Shown piece after piece: positions 16,535 through 24,986 of a stretch of 64,000 bases of DNA. Source of the DNA: Paraburkholderia unamae (GTDB taxonomy: Bacteria > Pseudomonadota > Gammaproteobacteria > Burkholderiales > Burkholderiaceae). The stretch spans positions 62,001-126,000 of the forward strand of contig NZ_QLSU01000004.1 of NCBI RefSeq assembly GCF_003268775.1, written 5' to 3'. The translations under genes and the position numbers were made by a program. Under the pieces are notes generated by a model that saw nothing but the letters and a program-made list of their open reading frames with translations, was not told where the DNA came from and made no database searches. How positions within the stretch are numbered: position 1 is the stretch's first letter; each line of letters opens with the position of its first letter.

Positions 16535-18619
16535 ATGAGTCGGACATCCAGTTTTGTCGTCTGGACGCTGGTCGCGCTGCTTGGCGCATTCGCGTTCGGC
16601 ACCATCGCACTCGCGCACGGCGAGCGTATCAGCGCACTGTGGATCGTGATCTGCGCCGTGTGCGTGTATCTGATCGCGTATCGCTTCTATAGCCGCTTCA
16701 TCGCGAGCACTGTCCTCCAACTGGACGGCCTGCGCATGACGCCGGCGGTGCGTCACAACGACGGGCTCGACTACGTGCCCACCAACAAGTTCGTGCTGTT
16801 CGGCCACCACTTCGCGGCGATCGCGGGCGCGGGCCCGCTGGTCGGCCCGGTGCTGGCCGCGCAGATGGGCTACATGCCCGGCATGCTGTGGATTCTCGCG
16901 GGCGTGGTGTTCGCGGGCGCGGTGCAGGACTTCGTGGTGCTGTTCCTCTCCACGCGCCGCGACGGCCGCTCGCTCGGCGACCTCGTGAAGATGGAGCTGG
17001 GTCCGGTGCCGGGCGTGATCGCCCTCTTCGGCACCTTCCTCATCATGATCATCATTCTCGCGGTGCTCGCGCTGATCGTGGTGAAGGCGCTCACGAACTC
17101 GCCGTGGGGCACGTTTACCGTGGCCGCGACGATTCCCATCGCGATCTTCATGGGCCTTTACGTTCGCTACATTCGCCCCGGCAAGATCGGCGAGATCTCG
17201 GTGATCGGCTTCGTGCTGCTGATGGCGTCCATCGCATTCGGCCAGCACGTGCACGACTCGCCCACGCTCGCGGCCTGGTTCACGTTCACGGGCACGCAGC
17301 TCACGTGGATCCTGATCGGCTACGGCTTCGTCGCTTCGGTGCTGCCGGTGTGGCTGCTGCTCGCGCCGCGCGACTACCTCTCGACGTTCCTGAAGATCGG
17401 CACCATTCTCGCGCTCGCGATCGGCATTCTGATCGTCGCGCCGGAACTCAAGATGCCGGCCTTCACGAAGTTCATCGACGGTACGGGTCCGGTGTGGTCG
17501 GGCAACCTGTTCCCGTTCCTCTTCATCACCATCGCGTGCGGTTCGGTCTCGGGCTTCCACGCGCTGATCTCGTCGGGCACTACGCCCAAGCTGCTCGATA
17601 ACGAAACCAACGCGCGCTTCATCGGTTACGGCGCGATGCTGATGGAATCGTTCGTCGCGATCATGGCGCTCGTGGCCGCTTCGGTGATCGAGCCGGGCGT
17701 GTACTTCGCGATGAACGCGCCGCTCGCCGTGCTCGGCACGACGCCGGACGCCGTGGCGCACACCGTGGGCCAGTGGGGCTTCATGCTGACGCCGGACATG
17801 CTCACGCACACCGCGCAAGCCGTGGGCGAAACGACCATCGTCGCGCGCGCAGGCGGCGCGCCGACGCTGGCCGTGGGCATGGCGCAGATCCTGCATCAGG
17901 TGATTGGCGGCGAAGCGATGATGGCGTTCTGGTATCACTTCGCCATCCTCTTCGAAGCGCTCTTCATCCTGACCGCCGTCGACGCGGGCACGCGCGCGGG
18001 CCGCTTCATGCTGCAAGACCTGCTCGGCACGTTCCACCCGTCGCTCAAGCGCACGGAGTCGCTGCCGGCCAACCTGATCGCGACCGCCTTGTGCGTGGCG
18101 GCGTGGGGCTACTTCCTCTACCAGGGCGTGGTCGATCCGCTTGGCGGCATCAACACGCTGTGGCCGCTCTTTGGCATCTCGAACCAGATGCTCGCCGGTA
18201 TCGCGCTGATGCTCGCAACCGTCGTGCTCTTCAAGATGAAGCGCGAGAAGTTCGCATGGGTCACGGCGGCGCCGACGCTCTGGCTGCTTATCTGCACGCT
18301 CACGGCGGGCTGGCAGAAGATTTTCGACAGCAACCCGAAGGTCAGCTTCGTTGCGCACGCACAGAAGTTGTCGGCGGCTATTGCCGAAGGCAAGATCGTC
18401 GCGCCCGCGAAGTCGCTCGAGCAGATGCAGCGCATGGTCTTCAACGACTACGTGGATGCCGCGCTTTCGGGCCTCTTCATCTTCGTGGTGGTGAGCATCG
18501 TGGTGTACGGCCTGATCGCGATTTCGCGCGCACGCCGGATCGCTCATCCGACCGTGCAGGAAACGCCGTACGAAGCGATGCCCGCTGGCGCCGCCGCCGT
18601 GGCGCAGCGCGTGCACTGA
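16535..18619 (+). CDS. cstA: Carbon starvation protein CstA, pyruvate/peptide transporter
   Basis: A 694-residue integral membrane protein close in length to E. coli CstA (701). About 16-18 hydrophobic segments are visible. Conserved stretches include YDRFYSRFI-like YRFYSRFIAS, GHHFAAIAGAGPLVGPVLAAQ and GVQDF-like GAVQDFVVLFLSTRRDGRS. The family takes up pyruvate and possibly peptides. I use ATG 16535, which has CAGGAGA about eight bases upstream; an open upstream extension to 16397 lacks homology. It is followed by a YbdD-type partner gene 29 bases later, and the two-component system upstream probably controls both. Confidence 0.95.
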   Translation: MSRTSSFVVWTLVALLGAFAFGTIALAHGERISALWIVICAVCVYLIAYRFYSRFIASTVLQLDGLRMTPAVRHNDGLDYVPTNKFVLFGHHFAAIAGAGPLVGPVLAAQMGYMPGMLWILAGVVFAGAVQDFVVLFLSTRRDGRSLGDLVKMELGPVPGVIALFGTFLIMIIILAVLALIVVKALTNSPWGTFTVAATIPIAIFMGLYVRYIRPGKIGEISVIGFVLLMASIAFGQHVHDSPTLAAWFTFTGTQLTWILIGYGFVASVLPVWLLLAPRDYLSTFLKIGTILALAIGILIVAPELKMPAFTKFIDGTGPVWSGNLFPFLFITIACGSVSGFHALISSGTTPKLLDNETNARFIGYGAMLMESFVAIMALVAASVIEPGVYFAMNAPLAVLGTTPDAVAHTVGQWGFMLTPDMLTHTAQAVGETTIVARAGGAPTLAVGMAQILHQVIGGEAMMAFWYHFAILFEALFILTAVDAGTRAGRFMLQDLLGTFHPSLKRTESLPANLIATALCVAAWGYFLYQGVVDPLGGINTLWPLFGISNQMLAGIALMLATVVLFKMKREKFAWVTAAPTLWLLICTLTAGWQKIFDSNPKVSFVAHAQKLSAAIAEGKIVAPAKSLEQMQRMVFNDYVDAALSGLFIFVVVSIVVYGLIAISRARRIAHPTVQETPYEAMPAGAAAVAQRVH

Positions 18620-18648
18620 ACGGCGTCATCAACTGAACGGAGCACATC

Positions 18649-18855
18649 ATGTTCTCGGGACTTCGCGACAACGTGCAGACGGCCGGGCGCTATCTCGGCC
18701 AGGCCATGCGGTTGATGGTCGGTCTGCCTGATTACGAGGGCTACGTCACGCACATGCGCGCGACGCATCCCGACCGCCCGGTGATGACGTACGAGGAGTT
18801 TTTCCGCGAACGGCAGAACGCGCGGTATGGGTCGGGTGCGGGGAAGTGCTGCTGA
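18649..18855 (+). CDS. YbdD/YjiX-family (DUF466) small protein
   Basis: A 68-residue protein of the short YbdD/YjiX family that accompanies CstA and BtsT transporters. [20 protein letters not shown] and the [16 protein letters not shown] segment are diagnostic, and the C-terminus ends in CC as in many homologues. GGAG precedes the ATG. The role is unknown, but the constant pairing suggests a transporter accessory subunit. Confidence 0.88.
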   Translation: MFSGLRDNVQTAGRYLGQAMRLMVGLPDYEGYVTHMRATHPDRPVMTYEEFFRERQNARYGSGAGKCC

Positions 18856-18907
18856 GTTCCCACTGAACGAACGCGTTCGTTAACCTGCTACACGCAGATA
18901 TGCGACT

Positions 18908-18943
18908 AAAGGCGCGACGGCGAACGCTGTCACGCCTTTTTTT
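18908..18943 (+). terminator. Terminator of the cstA operon
   Basis: AAAGGCG (18908-18914) pairs with CGCCTTT (18933-18939), with three more inner pairs after one mismatch, and a run of seven Ts ends at 18943. Confidence 0.8.
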
Positions 18944-19003
18944 CGCCTTGGACAACGCGCGCCAGGTAGGAGTAATTGGGCCCCCATGGAGACTAAACTA
19001 CAT

Positions 19004-19447
19004 CTATCGGCGATGCTTGGGCGAGAAGCCTCTGATTATCCGGCTCAATAGCCTTTGAATTGGGCGATCCGCCAACGCAAGGCAAAGCACCGCGCTAGAG
19101 ATTGCTATTAACTGATCCAGCAAGCCTGCGTCCGGGAAAATCGCTTGACCGGCAGCAGGAGGCGGAATCTCTACTCGCATTAGCACGAAGAGCGCGAGCG
19201 CTGCGCCAGCCGCAAGTAGCATGGCCGGTCGACGAAGCCGTAGGCGCGCGAGCTGGCCGATTATTAGCAATAAGACGCCCCACATGAACGGATAGACACC
19301 GTTGTCAAACACGATTAAGCGTCCGTCAAAATATTCGCCGGTATACCGATCGAAGTGTGACAGGCCGAAGAGACCAAATGCCACCAATGAGACGGCCAGC
19401 GAGAGGAATGCCACGGATATGAGACGGGCGGTCGATGCTATTTTCAT
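19004..19447 (-). CDS. Small four-helix membrane protein, candidate T6SS immunity protein
   Basis: A 147-residue protein I do not recognise. Hydrophobic segments lie at about 8-30, 50-66, 74-92 and 106-126, so four membrane helices are likely. The loop between helices 1 and 2 (SHFDRYTGEYFDGRLIVFDN) is polar, and the C-terminus is basic (RRIIRGF...KHRR-like). Its ATG overlaps the stop of the putative effector gene by four bases. Gene order vgrG-effector-small membrane protein and codon use less GC-biased than the flanks suggest immunity to an effector acting at the inner membrane or periplasm. Function is inferred from position only. Confidence 0.65.
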   Translation of the reverse strand: MKIASTARLISVAFLSLAVSLVAFGLFGLSHFDRYTGEYFDGRLIVFDNGVYPFMWGVLLLIIGQLARLRLRRPAMLLAAGAALALFVLMRVEIPPPAAGQAIFPDAGLLDQLIAISSAVLCLALADRPIQRLLSRIIRGFSPKHRR

Positions 19448-20232
19448 GCTCCACCCTTCCCGGTGAGGGCTTCCAGTTCGCGCTCGATCAAAAGCCCGTT
19501 CTGGCGAGTTACCTTGACGATTTTTCCGTTGCTGAATACGACGCGCTGACCGTGTCGGTAATCCTGCTCATCATTCTTCTCTCCGCCTCCCTTAATGTTG
19601 GGGTTTGCCTTGTCGGCGTGGCCTATGACGATAGATACGGTTTTACCGGCTTCAGAAAGTCGGCTGGAGAAATCCGCTGCGATGTTGTCTGTGTCCGACT
19701 CAGCATCGGCCGTCGTGCACCCGTGCAACTCAATCTTCGCGTTCTTTGCGAACTTGCCAAAATTGATCTCATCGATCAGCGCCGAGCCTTCAGTCCAGCC
19801 AGCGGCATTCAAGATCATCCGCGTACGGGTGCGATAAAGGCTTGAGTTGTGCAGAACGTAACGAAGCACTTTATCTGTATCCGGACTGGCCGTAGTCAGG
19901 TACAACGCCTGAGGGCCTCCATGTGTGAATATGTCTAACGATCTGATGCTGTCATCGTCCTGGTCGTTGATGTAGCTGACGATGTCTTTGGCGACGAGTA
20001 TGTGATGTTCGTCGATGGTAAAGTTTCCCCGGTCAGACGCCTTGTAGTCTTTAATGACATTGCGTGCGGCCCATTGAAATGCGCCGTTATCGCCCGGCGT
20101 GGCTGCTCCCCCCCATAACAACAGACGAACTTTGCGCTTGTGCGGTAAGGGAGCGATGGAGTTTTTTTCGGGATTGGTCTTGGCCTTGCCGCCTCGCCCG
20201 CTCGTCTGAATAGTTGCCGGCTTGGTTGCCAT
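19444..20232 (-). CDS. VgrG-linked putative T6SS effector with caspase-like (clan CD) fold
   Basis: A 262-residue protein without a recognisable named effector domain. Residues 1-33 are Lys/Gly-rich and likely disordered. A hydrophobic strand then leads to SLDIFTHGGPQALYL, giving His104-Gly105, and a second strand to AKIELHGCTTADAES, giving His170-Gly171-Cys172. A strand ending in His-Gly and, about 65-70 residues later, a strand ending in a Cys is the dyad layout of CHAT, DUF4347 and other clan CD cysteine peptidases; SRLSEAGKTVSIVIGHAD afterwards also resembles DUF4347. The start overlaps the vgrG stop (TAATG). No signal peptide. Base composition is lower in GC than the neighbours, so transfer is likely. 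Catalysis is not proven. Confidence 0.65.
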   Translation of the reverse strand: MATKPATIQTSGRGGKAKTNPEKNSIAPLPHKRKVRLLLWGGAATPGDNGAFQWAARNVIKDYKASDRGNFTIDEHHILVAKDIVSYINDQDDDSIRSLDIFTHGGPQALYLTTASPDTDKVLRYVLHNSSLYRTRTRMILNAAGWTEGSALIDEINFGKFAKNAKIELHGCTTADAESDTDNIAADFSSRLSEAGKTVSIVIGHADKANPNIKGGGEKNDEQDYRHGQRVVFSNGKIVKVTRQNGLLIERELEALTGKGGA

Positions 20233-22703
20233 TAGGTGTTCTCCATCATTCTCTCGGCATCGTCCCCAAACAACACTGTCAGTTCTTCAGGTTCGCTGGT
20301 AGTGACGCGTTCGCATAATCCCTTGGCATCTGTGTTGCCCGTATAAATCGCTCCACTCTGTGTCTTGATGTAATAGGCCAAACCGGGAATGAATGCCCCC
20401 GTTTTTGCATCGATAGCTTGTACCTGTTCGTCATAGACTGGTGCAGTTGGCATAGACGGCAAGGGCGTACTTATCGACGCCTTGCGTTGCCTCTGCACGG
20501 TGATGGTCTTGAGGAACAAGTCACCCGGGCCGCCCAACGTAAGGCTGCCGTCCTTGATCTGGACGAACGCGCCGCCGCACTCGAGAATGACTTCTTTCGC
20601 AGCGGACAAATTGACTTTGCCATTGACGCTGCCAGCGTTCACGTCCTTGTCCGCAGTGAACGACATGGGGCCGCTCTGCGCCTGGAATTCGACTGGCCCT
20701 TTGGCCGCGAAAATCTTGATGCCAAATTTCTGCGCAAACAGTGGCAGCTTTTCACCCGCCGTGACCGTGAAACGCTTGAGCACGCTCCAGTCCGCGTTCT
20801 TCCCGGCCACCCCCGAGATGTCGCCCTGCGCCGCGAACTGCATACCCTGGCCCGCAACCAGCGCAGCCGAGGCCGGTGTGCTCATCAACAGTCCCGGCTT
20901 CTTCAGGCCGTCCAGATCGTCCTTGATCTGCTGCTGCGCGTCGGTGTCGGCAGGTTCGGCCTTTGCGCTGCTGGCGGACGCGGCCAGCGCCTTCGCGGTC
21001 GCGAGCGCGCTTTCCAGTTGCGCGATGGTCTCCTGCATGTCCAGTTGCTTGCCGGTCGCGCCAGGACGGTCGTAGGCCGTCAGCATCAGCCCCTTGCCCG
21101 CACGATTGACCCCGTACCCCGATGTCCGAAGCTCATAGCCCTCACCCCGGTATTCGAGCTTCTGGTTGACGAGATACCCAAGATTCAGTTGCGACTTGCC
21201 TGAGTGCTCCGTGCTGAGCTTGACGCCCTCCTGGCCCGCCCAGTCCTCCATGCGCAGCTTGTTGTTGCTCTGCGTGCGGATCGTGTTACGCGAGAGCCAG
21301 CGGCGGTCGCTCGTGATGAGGTCGCGCGACTGCGAATGATGATGAAACGCAATAATTTCCGGTTTATCAGGGTCGCCATCTCGAAAAGAAATCACCGCTT
21401 CGTCATTGTCCAACGCAACAAAGTGGAAGCCCGTTTGCAGCTTGCCCGCGAAGGGTTTGGCGAGTCGCAGCGGTATGCTCTCGCCCCCTTTGGGCCATGT
21501 TGCGAAGTCCACATCGAAGCGGACAACGTAATAGCCCACGGCATTGAGGTAGGCGTAGGTGTACTTGTCCGGGCTGCAAATCCGGGCGCTCAACGTGCCG
21601 CCGATTTTTGCCCAGGCTTCCGGCTTCAGTTCCAGACGGAAACGACGGTCGGCAGGAATGGCCCTGAACGTGTTTGAATACGCCGCGTCACGCGCACCGC
21701 TGTGCGTGGCCTCGATGATGACCATGCCTTTGGGCGCGTCGGGCAGCACGATATCCGTTTCGAGCACCGTGGCGCACCGCAAGGCGAACACGTTGCCCGC
21801 GCCTTCGTACACAATCTGGCCGGCGATCGCCGCTTCGTGCCTGAGTTGCGCTTCCCACTGCGCCCCGTCCGCGTCGAGGTGGTTCGTGCCGTAGATATAC
21901 GGCTGGCCGTAGGTGGTCGGGTCCTCCGGCGCGACGGTGGCCGAGGCGCGAAAACGCTCCCACGCGGATTCAGGGTTGTACTCGGCCACCATGAACGACT
22001 GCGGCACCGTGACGGTGTGGGTCTTGATCGCCGTGACGGCTTCCACGCCGCCCGCTTCGAGTCCCGCCGCCTCGCGGTACGGCACAATGCGTTGCGGTTC
22101 GTCGTAAAGGTAATGGTCGATGTCATCACCGAAAACCACCTGGTCGCCGTACTCCGTCTCCACGATATAGCTGTAGATGCCCGCCTTCTGCATCAGCATC
22201 TGGGCGTACGCCATATCCGTCATGTGGTGCTGCATGCGGAACAGGTGTTTGGGGTACTTGCGGCGCAACCGGAAGCGGAACTGATGGTCTCTCAGGCCGT
22301 GTCGGCGCAGGATCGCCGCAAGTATGTCCGGCGTGCTCTGGTGCTGGTAGTTGCCGGTGTTCATGACGGCTTCGAGCCGTCCGAAATGCGACTTGAGGAC
22401 AACCTCGTACCTTGTGAAATCCTTCGTCGTTTGAACTGTTGAGAAGCGCTCGATAAAGCCTGAAAAGCGCCGCATGGTCCCGTCATCGGCCTTGATGCTG
22501 AAAACCGCGTCACGGCTCAGGAAGTCGGCGCGCAATAGCTGCTGCGGGTGGGTCAGTTCGATATGGACGATGTTGGGCTCGCCCATTTTTTCGGTGGCCG
22601 TGAACGACACGACCGAGAGCGCCGCTGCGGCTTCCGCGCCGAACACGTCGAGATGAAAGGCTTGCCTGCCGCCGATCGCGTTGATCGGATCGAGTTCTGC
22701 CAT
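20232..22703 (-). CDS. vgrG: Type VI secretion spike protein VgrG with C-terminal TTR-like extension
   Basis: An 823-residue VgrG. The N-terminal gp27-like part (~1-380) starts AFHLDVFGAEAAAALSVVSF and holds EANLQCFNF-like VEPFSTV elements; the gp5 OB region and the DUF2345 beta-helix (~600-750) follow, with EVILECGGAFVQIKDGS. The last ~70 residues (VQAIDAKTGAFIPGLAYYIK onward) form a transthyretin-like beta sandwich of the kind that docks effectors. I start at ATG 22703, which has AGGGG eight bases upstream; the frame extends to 22763. No other T6SS structural gene is near, so this is an orphan vgrG island. The terminal domain fits the adjacent effector as cargo. Confidence 0.92.
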   Translation of the reverse strand: MAELDPINAIGGRQAFHLDVFGAEAAAALSVVSFTATEKMGEPNIVHIELTHPQQLLRADFLSRDAVFSIKADDGTMRRFSGFIERFSTVQTTKDFTRYEVVLKSHFGRLEAVMNTGNYQHQSTPDILAAILRRHGLRDHQFRFRLRRKYPKHLFRMQHHMTDMAYAQMLMQKAGIYSYIVETEYGDQVVFGDDIDHYLYDEPQRIVPYREAAGLEAGGVEAVTAIKTHTVTVPQSFMVAEYNPESAWERFRASATVAPEDPTTYGQPYIYGTNHLDADGAQWEAQLRHEAAIAGQIVYEGAGNVFALRCATVLETDIVLPDAPKGMVIIEATHSGARDAAYSNTFRAIPADRRFRLELKPEAWAKIGGTLSARICSPDKYTYAYLNAVGYYVVRFDVDFATWPKGGESIPLRLAKPFAGKLQTGFHFVALDNDEAVISFRDGDPDKPEIIAFHHHSQSRDLITSDRRWLSRNTIRTQSNNKLRMEDWAGQEGVKLSTEHSGKSQLNLGYLVNQKLEYRGEGYELRTSGYGVNRAGKGLMLTAYDRPGATGKQLDMQETIAQLESALATAKALAASASSAKAEPADTDAQQQIKDDLDGLKKPGLLMSTPASAALVAGQGMQFAAQGDISGVAGKNADWSVLKRFTVTAGEKLPLFAQKFGIKIFAAKGPVEFQAQSGPMSFTADKDVNAGSVNGKVNLSAAKEVILECGGAFVQIKDGSLTLGGPGDLFLKTITVQRQRKASISTPLPSMPTAPVYDEQVQAIDAKTGAFIPGLAYYIKTQSGAIYTGNTDAKGLCERVTTSEPEELTVLFGDDAERMMENT

Positions 22704-22869
22704 ACATGAGTCCCCTGTATTGGGTGGAGTCTCATGCTGGCTGGAGCGATGCGCGCTCAACAATCAGATGTGTCCGAAACGACTGCGGTAGCAGAAGCCT
22801 GAATTTGATTTCTTGATCGCCAATCAAGCGTATTCCTGCCACACCGATATCGGGCGGACGTGGAGCAAG

Positions 22870-22904
22870 AGGCGCTACGGGTCTCAAGCCCGTAGCGCCT
22901 TTTT
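22870..22904 (+). terminator. Strong hairpin between lysR and vgrG, T-run on the plus strand
   Basis: A perfect 12-base stem (22870-22881 and 22889-22900) has a seven-base loop and five Ts (22900-22904) that run into the LysR stop codon. The T-run faces the plus strand, yet both neighbouring genes are on the minus strand. It may block antisense reading into lysR, and the stem alone may act weakly for lysR transcripts. Confidence 0.7.
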
Positions 22905-23824
22905 CATTGCGTATCGTCCTCGGCCTCACGCAGATGCGCGTTCTTCAAATCCTCCAGAAACGCGCGCACGATCGGGCTATGCCGGTTGCGCTTTTGCGTG
23001 ACCACATGAAACGTGACCTCGTAGCAGAGCTGCTTCGGATTGAGCGCGGCGAGCAAGCCGCGACGCACGTGAGGCGCGGCAAACTGCTGGGGCAGATAGC
23101 CGAGATGATGGCCGGAAAGAATCAGTAACGAAACGGCCTCCATGTTGTCGGCCTGCGCGGTGACCTTGCTTTGCGTCGTGGAGTGCTGCGCTTCCGGCGT
23201 CGGATACGTGCGCCACACCCATTCGTATTCCGCGGCCTCCAGCGGATCGAGTTGCCCCGCTTTCCCGAACAGCGGATGCCCGCGCCCGCAGTACGCGATC
23301 TGCCGCTCGATGAAAAGCGGCGTGTATTCGAGCGTCGGCACGCGGTGCCAGAAGTAGCCCACCGCGATCTGGATCTCGCCGTTGAGCAACTGCTCCTCAA
23401 GTTCGCCGGGCGACTTCACCGAAAGCGAGAAGCGCACCGCTTCGTCGCGCTGCCGGAACGAAGCGATCGCCTCGCTGATGCGCGCGTTCTGGCTGGTCGG
23501 CGTGTGACCGATCAGGCCGATGCTGAGCGTGCCCACCAGCTTCCTGTCCAGATGCCGCGCCTTGAGCGTGAAGTCCTCGGCGGCGGCGAGCAGCGTGGTC
23601 GCCAGTTCGTAGAAGCGCTCGCCTTTTTCGGTCAGCTTGAAACCGCTGCGCCCGCGCTCGCACAACCGGTAGCCGAGCCGGGTTTCGAGCGTGGACAGTT
23701 GCGCGCTGATGGTGGGCTGGCTCACGTTGAGCGTGGTCTGCGCGATGCTCACGCCGCCGGCGTCGGCCACGGCGACGAACACGCGGATGAGGCGCAGGTC
23801 GAGATCGGTCAGGCTGCCGAGCAT
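22904..23824 (-). CDS. LysR-family regulator of the ureohydrolase operon
   Basis: A 306-residue LysR regulator. The winged helix-turn-helix is in residues ~5-65 (VFVAVADAGGVSIAQTTLNV, SQPTISAQLSTLETRLGYRL), followed by a type 2 periplasmic-binding-like effector domain. I use ATG 23824, since GGAG lies five bases upstream; the ATG at 23845 has no site. It is divergent from the guanidinobutyrase/agmatinase gene, and two dyads in the 150-base gap are probable binding sites, so it likely activates that gene in response to a guanidino compound or its product. Confidence 0.9.
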   Translation of the reverse strand: MLGSLTDLDLRLIRVFVAVADAGGVSIAQTTLNVSQPTISAQLSTLETRLGYRLCERGRSGFKLTEKGERFYELATTLLAAAEDFTLKARHLDRKLVGTLSIGLIGHTPTSQNARISEAIASFRQRDEAVRFSLSVKSPGELEEQLLNGEIQIAVGYFWHRVPTLEYTPLFIERQIAYCGRGHPLFGKAGQLDPLEAAEYEWVWRTYPTPEAQHSTTQSKVTAQADNMEAVSLLILSGHHLGYLPQQFAAPHVRRGLLAALNPKQLCYEVTFHVVTQKRNRHSPIVRAFLEDLKNAHLREAEDDTQ

Positions 23825-23849
23825 GGGTTCTCCGGGGACAAACATCGAT

Positions 23850-23888
23850 ACATAGATAAAAATCTATGTGAACAACGACCAGATCGTT
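23850..23888. promoter_or_regulatory. Two LysR-type dyads in the divergent promoter
   Basis: ACATAGAT-AAAA-ATCTATGT (23850-23869) is a perfect 8-base inverted repeat containing the T-N11-A element of LysR sites. A second dyad, AACGA-CCAGA-TCGTT, lies at 23874-23888. The centres are about 21 bases, two helical turns, apart, as for the recognition and activation sites of LysR proteins. Confidence 0.65.
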
Positions 23889-23974
23889 ATTCATCTTTGG
23901 CCGATGGGCGCTTACAACTGCGGCTATAGCCGTTTCGAATGATACGGCACGATAAATGAAAGTGGAGCGCCGTA

Positions 23975-24928
23975 ATGTCTGACCAATATTTCCAGCCGCT
24001 CGGCGGCAATGTCATGCCGCGCAGCGGCGGTATCGCAACGATGATGCGCCTGCCGCAGGTCGAAAACGCCTCGGGCCTCGATGCCTGCTTCGTGGGCGTG
24101 CCGTTCGACCTCGGCACCTCGAACCGCACCGGTGCGCGCTTCGGCCCGCGCCAGGTGCGCTCGGAGTCCGTGCTGCTGCGTCCGTACAACATGGCCACGC
24201 GCGCGGCGCCGTTCGATTCGCTGCGCGTGGCCGATATCGGCGACGTCGCGACGAACCCCTACAACCTCGCCGATTCGATCACGCGCATCGAAGCCGCCTA
24301 CGACGCGATTCTCGAACACGACTGCCGCCCCATCTCGCTTGGCGGCGATCACACGATCACGCTGCCGATCCTGCGCGCGATCCACCGCAAGCATGGCCGC
24401 GTCGGCCTGATTCACGTCGATGCGCACGCCGACGTGAACGACACGATGTTCGGCGAAAAGATCGCGCACGGCACGCCGTTTCGCCGCGCCGTGGAGGAAG
24501 GCTTGCTCGACTGCGATCGCGTCGTGCAGATCGGCTTGCGCGGCACCGGCTATGAAGCCGAAGACTTCGACTGGTGCCGTCAGCAGGGCTTCAAGGTCGT
24601 GCAGGCCGAGGAATGCTGGAACCGGTCGCTCGAGCCGCTGATGGAAGAAGTGCGCGCGCGCGTGCAAGGCGGCCCGGTCTACCTGAGCTTCGATATCGAC
24701 GGCATCGATCCCGCCTACGCGCCGGGCACCGGCACGCCGGAAATCGCCGGGCTGACCGTACCGCAGGCGCTTGAAATCATCCGTGGCACCTGGGGGCTTG
24801 ACATCGTCGGCGCGGACCTCGTGGAAGTGGCGCCGCCGTACGATCCGTTCGGCACCACGGCGCTGCTCGGAGCCAATCTCGCGTTCGAAATGCTGTGCGT
24901 GCTGCCGGGCGTGAAGCGGCGCGACTGA
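23975..24928 (+). CDS. speB: Agmatinase/guanidinobutyrase-family ureohydrolase
   Basis: A 317-residue Mn-dependent ureohydrolase. Metal ligands are in GGDHT (H126), HVDAHAD (D149, H151, D153) and SFDIDGIDP. The enzyme splits a guanidino substrate into an amine and urea. The N-terminal PLGGNVMPRSGGIATMMRLP and the divergent LysR gene remind me more of 4-guanidinobutyrase (GbuA) of Pseudomonas aeruginosa than of the SpeB of arginine decarboxylase operons; this rests on memory, not an alignment. The downstream permease would bring in the substrate. The symbol follows common annotation and the exact substrate is uncertain. Confidence 0.85.
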   Translation: MSDQYFQPLGGNVMPRSGGIATMMRLPQVENASGLDACFVGVPFDLGTSNRTGARFGPRQVRSESVLLRPYNMATRAAPFDSLRVADIGDVATNPYNLADSITRIEAAYDAILEHDCRPISLGGDHTITLPILRAIHRKHGRVGLIHVDAHADVNDTMFGEKIAHGTPFRRAVEEGLLDCDRVVQIGLRGTGYEAEDFDWCRQQGFKVVQAEECWNRSLEPLMEEVRARVQGGPVYLSFDIDGIDPAYAPGTGTPEIAGLTVPQALEIIRGTWGLDIVGADLVEVAPPYDPFGTTALLGANLAFEMLCVLPGVKRRD

Positions 24929-24986
24929 GCGGTGGCGGGCGCGCATTGGCGCCCGCGCAAACTACGAAAATCAGGAGACTCGTTGC

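Noticed and set aside
16379..18616. 745-codon frame opposite cstA
   Set aside because: Same shadow effect. The predicted protein is an Arg/His/Asp-rich chain without a domain, while the plus strand gives a full CstA.
19444..20232. Lipase or nuclease effector
   Set aside because: No GxSxG, HxKx4D, DRGH or HNH motif is visible; the His-Gly and Cys positions fit a clan CD-like fold better.
19004..22703. Complete type VI secretion cluster
   Set aside because: Only vgrG and its cargo are present. No tss sheath, membrane complex, ClpV, Hcp or PAAR gene lies in the window.
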